From the NCBI GenBank assembly GCA_016700175.1, contig CP065003.1, forward strand, positions 2,366,001 to 2,430,000: a DNA stretch of 64,000 nucleotides, given 5' to 3'. Source of the DNA: Acidobacteriota bacterium (GTDB lineage: Bacteria; Acidobacteriota; Blastocatellia; Pyrinomonadales; Pyrinomonadaceae). The notes beneath the pieces are model-generated. The model saw only the letters and a program-made list of their open reading frames with translations, was not told the origin of the DNA and did no database searches. Positions 34,495-43,396 of this stretch are shown one piece after another (the first letter of the stretch is position 1; each line of letters begins with the position of its first letter). Position numbers and translations under genes: made by a program.

Positions 34495-35217
34495 CTATTC
34501 CGAAAGATCGAGCTCGGAAGAGAGTTTTTTCTTATCGTGGATGATGAGGTCGGAGCCTTTGAGGGAGATCAGCTTCTTTTCGCGGAAAACCTTCAAAAGT
34601 CGGGTCACGGTTTCGCGTGAGGTGCCGATCATCTCGGCGATCTCCTCATGCGTGTATGACATTTTCAGGCGGATATCATCGCCGTCGTCCGTCGCGGCCT
34701 TGCACCAGCCGAGGAAAAGCCGGGCGAGCTTGTCGGCGACGGAGTTCGAAAGCCCCAGGGAGCATATCTGCAAGTAGGCAGTGTGGTAGTCCTTGCTCAG
34801 CTGCTTGAGCGCGCTGAAACAGGCCTCGGTGTTTACCTTCAAGAACTCCAGAAAATCCTCGTTGCGGACGAAATTGACCTGACAAGGTTCTATCACCTCT
34901 GCTGTCGCACTGTGGTGCGACCCGGACACGGAAGAACTGAGCCCGAGGACCTCACCGGCCTCGGCGATATGCAGAATGATGATCTTGCCGTCCTTCGAAC
35001 AGGTCGAGAGCTTTACCTTGCCCTGGCAGAGGATGTAGACGCCGTTCGACGGCTGGCCTTCCATAAAAAGCGTCGTGCCTTTGGGGTAGGCATTGGTGAT
35101 CTTGAGGGACTCGAAGATGTGGAGATTGGAGACGTGAAGGTCGCAGAAAAACCCCTCGTCCCTGTGGTCGCACTGAGCGCACTGATGCTGAATCTCGAAT
35201 CCCTTTAACGCTTTCAT
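34495..35217 (-). CDS. Crp/Fnr-family regulator with N-terminal cysteines
   Basis: A 240-residue protein. The N-terminus has three cysteines (C13, C16, C25) ahead of a cNMP-type beta roll (YPKGTTLFMEGQPSNGVYIL), the dimer helix and a winged helix with YTHEEIAEMIGTSRETVTRLL. In CRP, Arg-Glu-Thr-Val-x-Arg of the recognition helix reads TGTGA; here Arg-Glu-Thr-Val-Thr-Arg is kept, so the protein is predicted to bind TGTGA-N6-TCACA, the sequence found before the cytochrome genes. The three cysteines, with Cys in EPCQVNF, could hold an Fe-S cluster as in FNR, but this is not established. Confidence 0.92.
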   Translation of the reverse strand: MKALKGFEIQHQCAQCDHRDEGFFCDLHVSNLHIFESLKITNAYPKGTTLFMEGQPSNGVYILCQGKVKLSTCSKDGKIIILHIAEAGEVLGLSSSVSGSHHSATAEVIEPCQVNFVRNEDFLEFLKVNTEACFSALKQLSKDYHTAYLQICSLGLSNSVADKLARLFLGWCKAATDDGDDIRLKMSYTHEEIAEMIGTSRETVTRLLKVFREKKLISLKGSDLIIHDKKKLSSELDLSE

Positions 35218-35321
35218 ACTTCGGTCAATGGGGTAGAATATAAGTCATTTCAGGCCCTTTCACAATGTTTTTGGTTGTTTCTTGCCTTTGAAAAAGTCGT
35301 CGCTGAAAGCCGTACCGTCCT

Positions 35322-36599
35322 ATGCAAACCGTCCGGATCCCTTACGGGAAGAACTCGTTCGACCTCTCGTTCGACCCTTCCTCGTTCACCGTCGTCGGCG
35401 GATCGGCGAAGAATAGGCCGCTGCCGGACCGCGAACTCGGTCTTGCGATCGACGAGCCGGTCGTAGGTCCGCGCCTCGAAGAAATAGTGGAGGACGGCGG
35501 CACGGTACTGATCGTAGTGCCGGACGCGACCAGGCGGTCCGCGTCCGGACAGGTCGTAAATCTCCTAATCCGCAGGCTTATCGCGGCAGGTGTAATGCCT
35601 TACGACATCAACGCGATCTTTGCCACCGGAATACACAGGCCCGTGACGGAGGAGGAAAAGGCAGCGATCCTGACGCCGTTCATCGCGCAGAGAACTGCGA
35701 CGCTCGAACACAGGCCGCGAGACCTGATGAACATCGTGCGGCTCGGAGAGACGCGCGGAGGGATCCCCGTCGAACTTAACCGGGCCCTGAACGAGTTCGA
35801 TCACGTGATCACGGTGGGCTCTGTCACTTTTCATTACTTTGCGGGATTCACGGGCGGGCGAAAGCTGATCTGTCCGGGACTCGCGTCCTCCAGGACCGTC
35901 GCCGAAACCCACAAGCTGGCGTTCGACACCGAAAAACTTTCACGCGCAGAAGGTGTCGGACCGGGGCGGCTCGGAGGAAATCCCGTACACGAGGCTTTTG
36001 TGGAAGCCGTGGAGTTTGCGTCGCCCTCGTTCTCCGTCAACACGATCGTCGACGGATCCGGCGCGGCGTACGCCGCCGTTTGCGGCGACTGGATCGAAGC
36101 TCACGAAAAGGCTTGCGAACGGTACGCTGCAGAACACGTGATCGAGATCGAAAGTAGACGCCCGATCGTTGCCGCCGGCTGCGGAGGTTATCCGTTCGAT
36201 ATCAATCTGATCCAGGCCCACAAGGCGCTCGATTCCGCTTCCTACGCCTGCGAAGAGGGTGGAACGATCGTCCTTTTTGCAGAATGTCCCGACGGAACCG
36301 GAAAGGCGGATATGGCGGAGTGGTTCGAGGCGTCATCCAGCGCCGAGCTGGCCGAGAAGCTCGCCGGAAACTACAAGGTCAACGGCCAGACAGCGTGGTC
36401 GATACGCCAGAAGGCGGAGAGGTTCGACGTGCGTATGGTCACGGACCTTCCGGCAGAGCTCGTGGAAATGGCGGGAATGAAGAAGATCGGAGCGGACGAG
36501 GCGCAAGATATCGTACGGAGTTCGGAAGGGGGTTACATACTACCCTTCGGCGCTAAGTTCCTTCCGCGCGTCGCTGTCGATCGTTCAGACACACGGTAG
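35322..36599 (+). CDS. LarA-family (DUF2088) nickel-pincer-type racemase/epimerase
   Basis: A 425-residue enzyme. The N-terminal domain carries VVPDATRRSASG and ATGIHRPVTEEE; next come TFHYFAGFTGGRK and ETHKLAF. The histidines and lysine (His in GIHR, His and Lys around FAGFTGGRK, His in ETHK) are those which in lactate racemase LarA hold the nickel-pincer nucleotide and act in catalysis. Substrates in the family differ (lactate, malate, other 2-hydroxyacids). The pincer-making genes larB, larC, larE are not in the window; a nickel-type permease is encoded at 62051. Monocistronic, diverging from the Crp gene. Confidence 0.85.
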   Translation: MQTVRIPYGKNSFDLSFDPSSFTVVGGSAKNRPLPDRELGLAIDEPVVGPRLEEIVEDGGTVLIVVPDATRRSASGQVVNLLIRRLIAAGVMPYDINAIFATGIHRPVTEEEKAAILTPFIAQRTATLEHRPRDLMNIVRLGETRGGIPVELNRALNEFDHVITVGSVTFHYFAGFTGGRKLICPGLASSRTVAETHKLAFDTEKLSRAEGVGPGRLGGNPVHEAFVEAVEFASPSFSVNTIVDGSGAAYAAVCGDWIEAHEKACERYAAEHVIEIESRRPIVAAGCGGYPFDINLIQAHKALDSASYACEEGGTIVLFAECPDGTGKADMAEWFEASSSAELAEKLAGNYKVNGQTAWSIRQKAERFDVRMVTDLPAELVEMAGMKKIGADEAQDIVRSSEGGYILPFGAKFLPRVAVDRSDTR

Positions 36600-36694
36600 G
36601 GACCTGCTTGTTTAAGGTGATCGTTTTCGCCTGGAAGGAACGTTTCGCCTTTATGTGGCTCGGTAGGCGCTTTGAGGATATCGTTGCTGATGCT

Positions 36695-36850
36695 TTGGCT
36701 GTGTAGGAGCCCTATGTCTGTAGAAGAATGAGCCGGAGATCGATCCGCGCTCCGGTCGGAGCGCAATCTCCGCAAGAACCATTCAACCCCTACGGGGCTG
36801 GGATCAAAATTCGCGAACCGGTGCTACAGATATTTGGCTCCTACGGAGCC
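36695..36850 (+). repeat. Composite repeat C, copy 2
   Basis: Same succession as at 3525-3660: TGTAGGAGCCC, TATGTCTGTAGAAGAAT, a GCTCCGGTCGGAGCGCAAT palindrome, CAACCCCTACGGGGCTG, an ATTCGCGAA element, TGCTACAG and here a closing GGCTCCTACGGAGCC palindrome. The surrounding gap 36600-36695 and 36850-36985 shows no gene. Confidence 0.75.
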
Positions 36851-36983
36851 GGCAGACCTCATTCGTTGCGGGCCATCGTTGACCCCTTTTCCGGGAATCT
36901 GGTAAGCAGCGACCTCTCGATGCTTTCGAACAGACATAGCCGAGAACCGCTCAAGACTCGCCCCAAGAACACCTGAATCTCCA

Positions 36984-37022
36984 CGAAAAAAAGAGACTGC
37001 CAATTCAGGCAGTCTCTTTTCC
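36984..37022. terminator. Bidirectional rho-independent terminator
   Basis: AAGAGACTGCC (36991-37001), loop AATTCA, GGCAGTCTCTTTT (37008-37020). An A run precedes and a T run follows, so it works for both strands. It lies between the larA-like gene coming from the left and the secreted-protein gene coming from the right. Confidence 0.9.
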
Positions 37023-37040
37023 TCCAAAACCTCAGTTCTA

Positions 37041-37553
37041 CTATTTCAGTTTGAACGTACGAGCGATCAGATCCGTCTCGTTCCGCAGCGTCCGCAGGCT
37101 GTCGCGCTCGCCCGTGAACCGCAGAATGTACACGGTGGTCGGGTCCGCCTTAAGGAAGTAGAACCGTCCGCTCATGTTCCTGCCCGACCTGACGAACTCG
37201 TAATTGAACACCCGGCCTTCCATCGCGCCCTTGAAGCTCTCGTCGCGTCCCGCCACGTAGCCCGGCTTGAATTGAAGTTTCTGCTCTTCCTCGCGGATTA
37301 TCTCGTCAAACGTCGTCCCGGAATCAACCGAGGTCTTCCGGACCTCGAGATGTCCTTCGTTCCTGAATCTGTAAACGTACTCGACGTTCGGGCTGATCCG
37401 TGAAGGTTTGACCGTCATCTTCCAGGAGTCGCTTGGTATCGTGAACGTGTACTCGGCGTTCGGATCCGAAAAATCGCCCTGGCCGAAGGCCGGAAGAGCG
37501 AAAAGTGAGATCGCCAACGCAAAGATCGCCGTGGTAAGTAACTTTTTCTTCAT
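37041..37553 (-). CDS. Secreted protein of unknown function
   Basis: A 170-residue protein with a clear signal peptide (MKKKLLTTAIFALAISLFAL, cleaved after AFG). The mature part, about 147 residues, is beta-rich (YTFTIPSDSWKMTVKP, YVYRFRNEGHLEVRK) and ends in LIARTFKLK, resembling small exported domains that follow a PsbP/DcrB-like pattern, but I cannot name it firmly. ATG 37553 is chosen because the signal starts there; the frame upstream to 37706 is not protein-like. Confidence 0.7.
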   Translation of the reverse strand: MKKKLLTTAIFALAISLFALPAFGQGDFSDPNAEYTFTIPSDSWKMTVKPSRISPNVEYVYRFRNEGHLEVRKTSVDSGTTFDEIIREEEQKLQFKPGYVAGRDESFKGAMEGRVFNYEFVRSGRNMSGRFYFLKADPTTVYILRFTGERDSLRTLRNETDLIARTFKLK

Positions 37554-37782
37554 GATCGGGGTCCTGTTGTCCTGATATAAAGACCTAAAACGCAGATATT
37601 TCAAGGTTTTCGCGCGCCCCTCCGATGCCCTGCCCCGGAGGCCAGTTGCACCGGCCGCCCCGCCTTGTCCGTGGTTGTGACCCTTTATTCTCGGCCATTT
37701 TATCATCCCGACCGTCTAAGCGAAAACAATTCGGCAGACGAGGGCAGGCACCCTCGGACTGGCTGAAAAGGGGTTCGACATT

Positions 37783-39759
37783 ATGAGAAAGATCCATCCG
37801 GCAAACAGATTCGCGACATTCCTGGCAATACTATCGCTCTTCACGACAGGCTTTCCCTTCGGCGGCACGCTCGCGGCCTTAGAATCAAAGACGCTCAGAG
37901 AGGACCAGAAGGCCCTCCACGTGCTGAACCGGCTGGGTTTCGGGCCTCGACCGGGCGATGTGGAAAAGGTCCGTGCGATGGGCATTAGCAAATACATCGA
38001 GAGCCAGCTCGATCCCCGCTCGATCGACGACCGGACCGCCGATCAGAAACTGGCACGGCTTGATGTCCTTAAGATGGACACCGTGGAGATCTTCGCCAAG
38101 TACCCGAATCCGGGCGCTCTCCTGCAGATGCTGGAAGGCGGAAGGAACGCGAGTGCGAATAGCGCGGAGAACGGCAACGAAGCCGAGATGCGGTCCGAAC
38201 AGCAGCAGCGCAGGGCAAAGCTTGCGAAGGTCTACGCCGAAAACGGGTTCCGGCCCGCCAACCGGATCATGTTCGAGGTCGAGACCTCCAGGATCCTCCG
38301 CGCGGCGTACAGCGAACGGCAGCTGGAGGAAGTGATGGTCGATTTCTGGGCGAACCACTTCAACGTCTTCTCAGGGAAAGCCGCAACCCGCTGGTACATA
38401 CCGGCCTACGAGCGCGACGTTATCCGCAAACACGCTCTCGGCAATTTCAAAGACCTCGTGATGGGCACCGCGAAGCACCCCGCGATGTTGTTCTATCTCG
38501 ATAACTTCCAGAGCGTTGCACCGAATGCCGGTGCACGGAACGGAAGACAGGGACTTCTGGGAAGGGCGGTGCGCGACGGGCGGCTCGATCCGCGAGTAAG
38601 GGAGCGCCTGAAAGCGAGAGGCCTTTCCGATGAGCAGATCGATCAGAGGATCGAGCAGGCAGGGGCTGCGAACCGGCGGGGAATCAACGAAAACTACGCC
38701 CGCGAGTTGATGGAGCTTCACACGCTCGGCGTCGACGGCGGCTACACGCAGAAAGATATTCAGGAGGTCGCACGCGCGTTCACCGGCTGGACGATCTTCG
38801 ACGCAAGGGGTTACAGGCGTGCCGCGGCTCAGATCGCCGGCGGACGCGAAGACCAGAGGATCGTAAGGCAGGCGCGGCAGCTGGGTCTCGATCCCGATAC
38901 GCCTTCGGGCAGCTTCGTTTTCGCCGGGAGGCTCCACGACGACGGACCGAAGATGGTGCTCGGGCAGAAGATAGACGAAGGGGGGATAAAGGACGGCGAG
39001 AAGGTGATCGACATCCTCGTCTCGCATCCCTCGACCTCGCGGTACATCGCCCGAAAGCTCGCCGTGAAGTTCGTCAACGACAAGCCGGATGAGGCTCTCG
39101 TCGAGCGGGTCGCAAAGGCGTTCCGCGATTCAAAGGGCGATATCAAGTCGACTCTCCGGGCCCTCTTCTACGACGACCAGTTTTTTGCTCCCGAGAATTA
39201 CCGCGCCAAGATCAAGACGCCGTTCGAGCTTCTTGTAAGCTCGCTCCGGGCCGTCGATGCACAGACCGTCGGAAGCAGGCAGTTGAACGGGCTCCTTCGG
39301 CGGATGGGTGAACCACTATACGGATACCAGGCGCCGACCGGATATCCGGACTCGGCGGAAGACTGGGTCAACACAGGCGCGCTTCTCGAGAGAATGAACT
39401 TCGCCGTCGCGCTCGCTTCCGGAATGATCCCGCAAGTAAGGGTCGATCTGAAGCGGTACGGATCGGGCGGGAAAGACCAGATCCTCGACAAGGCGATCGA
39501 AGGAATTCTCGCCGGCGAGGTGTCCGATCCGACGCGCGCTGTACTTCTGAAGCAGATGGAACAGCCGCTTCCGGAGGTATCGCTCGACGCTCCTGACGAG
39601 ATGGATCTCAACGACGGAATGGCGATGAGGCGAAACGGCATCGGCGGACGACGAACGGGCGGCGAAGGCCGTATGCGGTCGATCGCTCCGACGGGCGATC
39701 CGGACGTTTTCAAGGCGGTCGGTCTTATTCTCGGCTCTCCCGAATTCCAGAGGCAGTAG
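37783..39759 (+). CDS. DUF1800 family exported protein
   Basis: A 658-residue protein with a signal peptide (residues about 8-30) and DUF1800 landmarks: HVLNRLGFGPRPGDVEKV, MVDFWANHFNVFSGK, NENYARELMELHTLGVDGGYTQKDIQEVARAFTGW (quoted in parts), FVFAGRLHDDGPK and HPSTSRYIARKLAVKFVND. The function of DUF1800 is unknown; it nearly always pairs with DUF1501, as here with an 8-bp gap. Roles in export of surface polymers or cellulose-like material have been suggested. An Arg/Gly-rich tail follows residue 620. Confidence 0.92.
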   Translation: MRKIHPANRFATFLAILSLFTTGFPFGGTLAALESKTLREDQKALHVLNRLGFGPRPGDVEKVRAMGISKYIESQLDPRSIDDRTADQKLARLDVLKMDTVEIFAKYPNPGALLQMLEGGRNASANSAENGNEAEMRSEQQQRRAKLAKVYAENGFRPANRIMFEVETSRILRAAYSERQLEEVMVDFWANHFNVFSGKAATRWYIPAYERDVIRKHALGNFKDLVMGTAKHPAMLFYLDNFQSVAPNAGARNGRQGLLGRAVRDGRLDPRVRERLKARGLSDEQIDQRIEQAGAANRRGINENYARELMELHTLGVDGGYTQKDIQEVARAFTGWTIFDARGYRRAAAQIAGGREDQRIVRQARQLGLDPDTPSGSFVFAGRLHDDGPKMVLGQKIDEGGIKDGEKVIDILVSHPSTSRYIARKLAVKFVNDKPDEALVERVAKAFRDSKGDIKSTLRALFYDDQFFAPENYRAKIKTPFELLVSSLRAVDAQTVGSRQLNGLLRRMGEPLYGYQAPTGYPDSAEDWVNTGALLERMNFAVALASGMIPQVRVDLKRYGSGGKDQILDKAIEGILAGEVSDPTRAVLLKQMEQPLPEVSLDAPDEMDLNDGMAMRRNGIGGRRTGGEGRMRSIAPTGDPDVFKAVGLILGSPEFQRQ

Positions 39760-39767
39760 AGGCAGTT

Positions 39768-41036
39768 ATGGACAGAAGATTTTTCATAAAGAACTCGGGC
39801 ATCGCGCTCGCGGGATTCGGAATGGCGGCCGCCGCCCCGGATGTACTTCAGAGGATCGTCTCCGCTTCCGTAAACGGCACGGCGCCGCGAAGGAAAACAT
39901 TGGTCGTCGTGTTTCAGCGGGGCGCGGTCGACGGGCTTTCGATGGTGCCGCCGTTCGGCGACGGAAACTATTCGAGTGCGAGGCGGAATCTGGCGGTCCC
40001 GAAGCCCGGAGCCGAAGGCGGAGCGGTGGATCTTGACGGATTCTTTGGACTTCATCCCTCGATGTCGGCATTGGCGCCGCTCTGGAAGGACAGAGCGCTC
40101 GCCGTCGTCCATTCCGCGGGCTCGCCGGACAACACACGCTCGCATTTCGACGCGCAAGACTATATGGAAGCCGGGACTCCCGGCGTAAAATCCACGCGCG
40201 ACGGATGGATGAACCGCCTGCTGCAGAACCACGTGGACAAGGACGCGACCCCTTTCCGGGCGGTCGCGATGACCCAGCAGGTGCCTCGATCTCTCGTCGG
40301 GCGATATCCGACGGTCGCGATGACGAACCTGCAGACCTTCGCGATCCGCGCGGGCAGTTACACAAACTCCGTCAGCGGCGGGTTTGAGGACCTCTGGAGG
40401 CAGGAATCCGAAGGCAGGCTTGGAGAGACGGGAAAAGAGACATTTGAAGCGATCGAGTTTCTGAAAAAGAGCGATCCGGGGAGATACACGCCCGGAAACG
40501 GGGCCCGGTATCCTGCCGGGCCGTTCGGCGAGTCGATGCGCCAGATCGCCCAGCTGATCAAGGCCGGCGTGGGCCTCGAGACCGCGTTTACCGACACGCC
40601 CGGCCTGAACTGGGACACGCACGCCAACCAGGCGAACGGCAACGGCTCAAGAGGGCAGCTTGCGAACCTCCTGAGGAACTACGGCGAAGCGCTCGGCGCA
40701 TTCGCGAAGGACCTTGGCCCGAAGGTGATGGAAGACGTGCTGGTCGTGACGATGTCCGAGTTCGGACGGACCGTCCGCGAGAACGGATCGCGGGGAACCG
40801 ACCACGGCCACGGGAACGCGATGCTCTTGTTCGGCGGCGGCGTCAACGGCGGAAAGGTGTACGGGAACTGGAAGGGCCTGTCTTCTTCGGCATTATACGA
40901 GGGCCGCGACCTGGCGGTGACGACGGACTTCAGGGACGTGCTTTCGGAGGTCTCAACGGGCTTCCTGGGTGCTCGGGACGGAACGGGGATCTTTCCGGGT
41001 TACAAAGGCGGCGGACGGCTCGGGCTGTTCGGGTAG
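39768..41036 (+). CDS. DUF1501 family exported protein (Tat-type signal)
   Basis: A 422-residue partner of the DUF1800 protein. It begins MDRRFFIKNSGIALAGFG, a twin-arginine signal. DUF1501 belongs to the alkaline-phosphatase-like fold; visible pieces are VVFQRGAVDGLSMVPP, HSAGSPDNTRSHFDAQDYME, GLNWDTHANQ, VTMSEFGRTV and GTDHGHGNAML, which hold the metal-type Asp and His residues. The substrate is unknown. GAGG precedes ATG 39768. The pair forms an operon ended by repeat DNA at 41037. Confidence 0.93.
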   Translation: MDRRFFIKNSGIALAGFGMAAAAPDVLQRIVSASVNGTAPRRKTLVVVFQRGAVDGLSMVPPFGDGNYSSARRNLAVPKPGAEGGAVDLDGFFGLHPSMSALAPLWKDRALAVVHSAGSPDNTRSHFDAQDYMEAGTPGVKSTRDGWMNRLLQNHVDKDATPFRAVAMTQQVPRSLVGRYPTVAMTNLQTFAIRAGSYTNSVSGGFEDLWRQESEGRLGETGKETFEAIEFLKKSDPGRYTPGNGARYPAGPFGESMRQIAQLIKAGVGLETAFTDTPGLNWDTHANQANGNGSRGQLANLLRNYGEALGAFAKDLGPKVMEDVLVVTMSEFGRTVRENGSRGTDHGHGNAMLLFGGGVNGGKVYGNWKGLSSSALYEGRDLAVTTDFRDVLSEVSTGFLGARDGTGIFPGYKGGGRLGLFG

Positions 41037-41434
41037 TCGATCAAAGACGATTCCGGCATATCCGACAGCGCGAACAAACCCGTTTGGAGCAGCGCTGCGT
41101 GCTGCGGCTGTTGCTCAGGGCGACGGCAACAGCGTCACGAAGCGGATTGCGCTCCTATGGAGCGCGTGTCTCTTTTGGGTATCCCTGCTACAGACATCGG
41201 GCTCCTACGGAGTCGGAGAATCTCCGTTCATCCTCGTTGCGCCTGTCAGGTTCGTTTCCGAGTCAATCGGGTAAGGAAGAACAGGATAGGGGCTTTGGCC
41301 CCAAGAATGGCCGGCTGAAGCCGGCCGAGAATTTAGGTTGCACCATGATCCCCCCGCTGAAGCGGGGGGCAACTGATGAGGGTTGAACTTTTCCGGCGAG
41401 GTTCCGCTCCTGCGGAGACCGGAATCCCTGCTCT
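41037..41434. repeat. Inverted composite repeat C (copy 3) and family A palindromes
   Basis: 41130-41222 carries, in the opposite orientation, ATTGCGCTCCTATGGAGCGC, TGCTACAGACATC and GGGCTCCTACGGAGTC. 41285-41330 holds GGGGCTTTGGCCCC and GGCCGGCTGAAGCCGGCC; 41350-41375 holds CCCCCCGCTGAAGCGGGGGG with GCAACTGAT. A 9-bp CCGCTCCTGCGGAG hairpin follows near 41405. No gene is supported. Confidence 0.75.
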
Positions 41435-41785
41435 CTACTTTCCCGGCTTTTTTCCGCCGGGACGTTGCTGGATCACGTGAGTGAGTTCGTGCGCGATCAG
41501 TTCCTGGCCTCTCTTGCTCGCAGGATCGTATTTGCCCGCGCCGAAGACGATGTCGTTACCGTGCGTGAACGCGTCCGCGCCAAGCAGGCTCGTCATGCGG
41601 TGCGCGTTGGCATCCGCGTGGACCTTCACATCCGAAAGGTCCCTTCCGAAACTGGTCTCGAGCAAATGCTTTAGAGGATTCGGGATGGCAGATCCAGAGT
41701 TCTCGATCTTCTTCTTGTCAGCTTCCGAGAACAGCTCGTTCTTCTTTGTCTTGTTGTTATCAGAATCTTTCTTGTCGTCGGCCAT
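41435..41785 (-). CDS. Short DUF4157 (eCIS-core type) metallopeptidase-like protein
   Basis: A 116-residue protein: a charged Lys/Asp/Asn-rich N-terminus of about 30 residues, then a DUF4157 domain with IPNPLKHLLETSFGRDLSDV, VHADANAHRM, ADAFTHGNDIVFG and the zinc-type motif LIAHELTHVIQQ near the end. DUF4157 domains are common in effectors and toxins of extracellular contractile injection systems. Here nothing follows the domain except a Lys/Gly/Pro tail, and no phage-tail genes are nearby. GGGAGGG precedes ATG 41785. Its role alone is unclear. Confidence 0.85.
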   Translation of the reverse strand: MADDKKDSDNNKTKKNELFSEADKKKIENSGSAIPNPLKHLLETSFGRDLSDVKVHADANAHRMTSLLGADAFTHGNDIVFGAGKYDPASKRGQELIAHELTHVIQQRPGGKKPGK

Positions 41786-42406
41786 TCGGCTTCCCTCCCA
41801 ATTTCAATACATTTCGGCAGATCGAAGTTCGGGAAGCATAACATCGGGAATGAAATTTCGGCAACGCTGATGGAGTGGGAGCGGCCCGAAAGCCGCTCCC
41901 GGAGGGTCGTAGTTGGAAGGTGTTGTTTGGACGGCGTCCGTTGTCGGCCTCCATTTTGGAGTCCCGCATCGGACGGCTGATGGACCGGGTGGTCGTAAAT
42001 TACCCGGCTTAAACGCTTCTCCGGATCCTTCCTTGCCGGTTCGGTCAGGTCGCTGACGGCTTGCTTTAAGATCCGGCGGGAGTTTCCGCCGGGTATCGAA
42101 GACCATTAAAAAACGCCGATCTTCTTTCCCAAATGCTCGTCTGGTTCTGAATTAGGACAGTTTCAGTAATTAATCCTCGGCAGCCTGCCTGTTCGATCCG
42201 TCGGCCGGGAAGGCCTCCGCTAAACTTCTCCCCTGGCAGGGAACCGTTCTCGAAAAGGTTTGTGGCGGCTGTGATGTTTCGCCTCTGTCGCGGTTTGTCC
42301 GCCGCGTCCGGTGAATCCGAGATCGCGCTCCGCGGCTTGCTTTTCGACCCGCTTTACCGTTTATGCTAATGACGTTACGCTATCCTCGGTTCCTGGGAGT
42401 GACCGG
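41786..42406. other. Intergenic region with hairpins
   Basis: Two hairpins are visible: GGGAGCGGC with GCCGCTCCC at 41878-41901, and CCGGCGG with CCGCCGG at 42073-42092, followed by a TTAAAAAA stretch. No known riboswitch core was recognised. Small open frames here lack ribosome sites and family resemblance. Confidence 0.5.
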
Positions 42407-43354
42407 ATGAATTTGAAGTTAAAGTTTCTGGCGGCTTCGCTCTGCCTGCTTGTCCTTGCCGCGGAAGGTTTCGGATGGGATGACGCTGGGCACAAGCTTT
42501 CGGCGAGGATCGCCTGGGAAGTGATGACGCCCGCGGCGAGGGAACGCGCGGTCAGGATACTGCTCTCCGCTCCGGAGGACTCGGACCTGAGCGTTCTTTA
42601 CAACGCCTTCGGAGGCCGGCCCGAAGATGCGATCAAACTCGAGTTGTTCATGCACGCGTCGACCTGGCCGGATGTCGTCCGGAACAGGAACTTCCCCGTT
42701 CGGTACGCCAAGTACCACAAGAGTAACTGGCACTACGGCGCGATCTTCTGGGGAGAGGACGGCAAGGTGATCAAGGAGTTCCCGGAGCCGAGCGGAGTGG
42801 CGGTCGAGAAGCTGGGCGATTTCGAGAAGACCTTGCGCAGCTCCGATTCCTCCGACGCGGACAAGGCGATCGCGCTCGCGTGGTTCCTTCACGTGGCAGG
42901 CGACCTGCACAATCCCCTGCATAACGCCTCGCGAGTCACCGCTTCCGAGCCTAAGGGCGACCAGGGTGGCAACATGTTCTATCTTGAGCCCGCGAAAGCG
43001 GACGGCTCCTGGCGGTTCAACCTTCATTCATTCTGGGATTCGCAGATAACGAACAACATCCCCAGGGAAGGCGCCGCGTGCGACACTGATTATCTTGAGC
43101 CGATCCTGAAGACGGAGCTCGCGCTGTATCCTCCTGCTTTGTTCGAGGACAGGCTCAAGCTCGGAGACTACGCGGCGTGGAACCTGGAAGGCTTCGGATA
43201 TCTGCCGGATGTCGTATATCGCGGTTTGGAGCGAGACCGTATGCCCGATGCCGTGTACAATGCGAAAGCGTTCCGGCTGTCGCTGGAGCAGCTCGCGTTT
43301 GCGGGATACAGGATGGGAGAAACGCTAAACTCGATCTTCGATCCGAAACCGTGA
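42407..43354 (+). CDS. S1/P1-type zinc-dependent nuclease
   Basis: A 315-residue secreted enzyme. The signal peptide ends before GWDDAGHKL, so mature Trp1 and His would be the first zinc ligands as in P1 nuclease. Other ligand motifs are FMHASTWPD, SNWHYGAIF, WFLHVAGDLHNPLHNA and NLHSFWDS. These enzymes cut single-stranded DNA and RNA and remove 3' phosphates, probably for nutrient salvage. GGGAG supports ATG 42407; the longer frame to 42311 has no signal start. Confidence 0.9.
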   Translation: MNLKLKFLAASLCLLVLAAEGFGWDDAGHKLSARIAWEVMTPAARERAVRILLSAPEDSDLSVLYNAFGGRPEDAIKLELFMHASTWPDVVRNRNFPVRYAKYHKSNWHYGAIFWGEDGKVIKEFPEPSGVAVEKLGDFEKTLRSSDSSDADKAIALAWFLHVAGDLHNPLHNASRVTASEPKGDQGGNMFYLEPAKADGSWRFNLHSFWDSQITNNIPREGAACDTDYLEPILKTELALYPPALFEDRLKLGDYAAWNLEGFGYLPDVVYRGLERDRMPDAVYNAKAFRLSLEQLAFAGYRMGETLNSIFDPKP

Positions 43355-43396
43355 GCACAGACCGTACCGACAACCAAAGACCCCCCGATACCCTTT

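Noticed and set aside
39198..40622. A 474-residue minus-strand frame across the DUF1800/DUF1501 pair
   Set aside because: Shadow of two real genes with matching signals on the plus strand; no ribosome site or domain.
41786..42406. A riboswitch before the S1/P1 nuclease
   Set aside because: Two hairpins are present, but I could not match a known aptamer core and the sequence gives no conserved loop motif.
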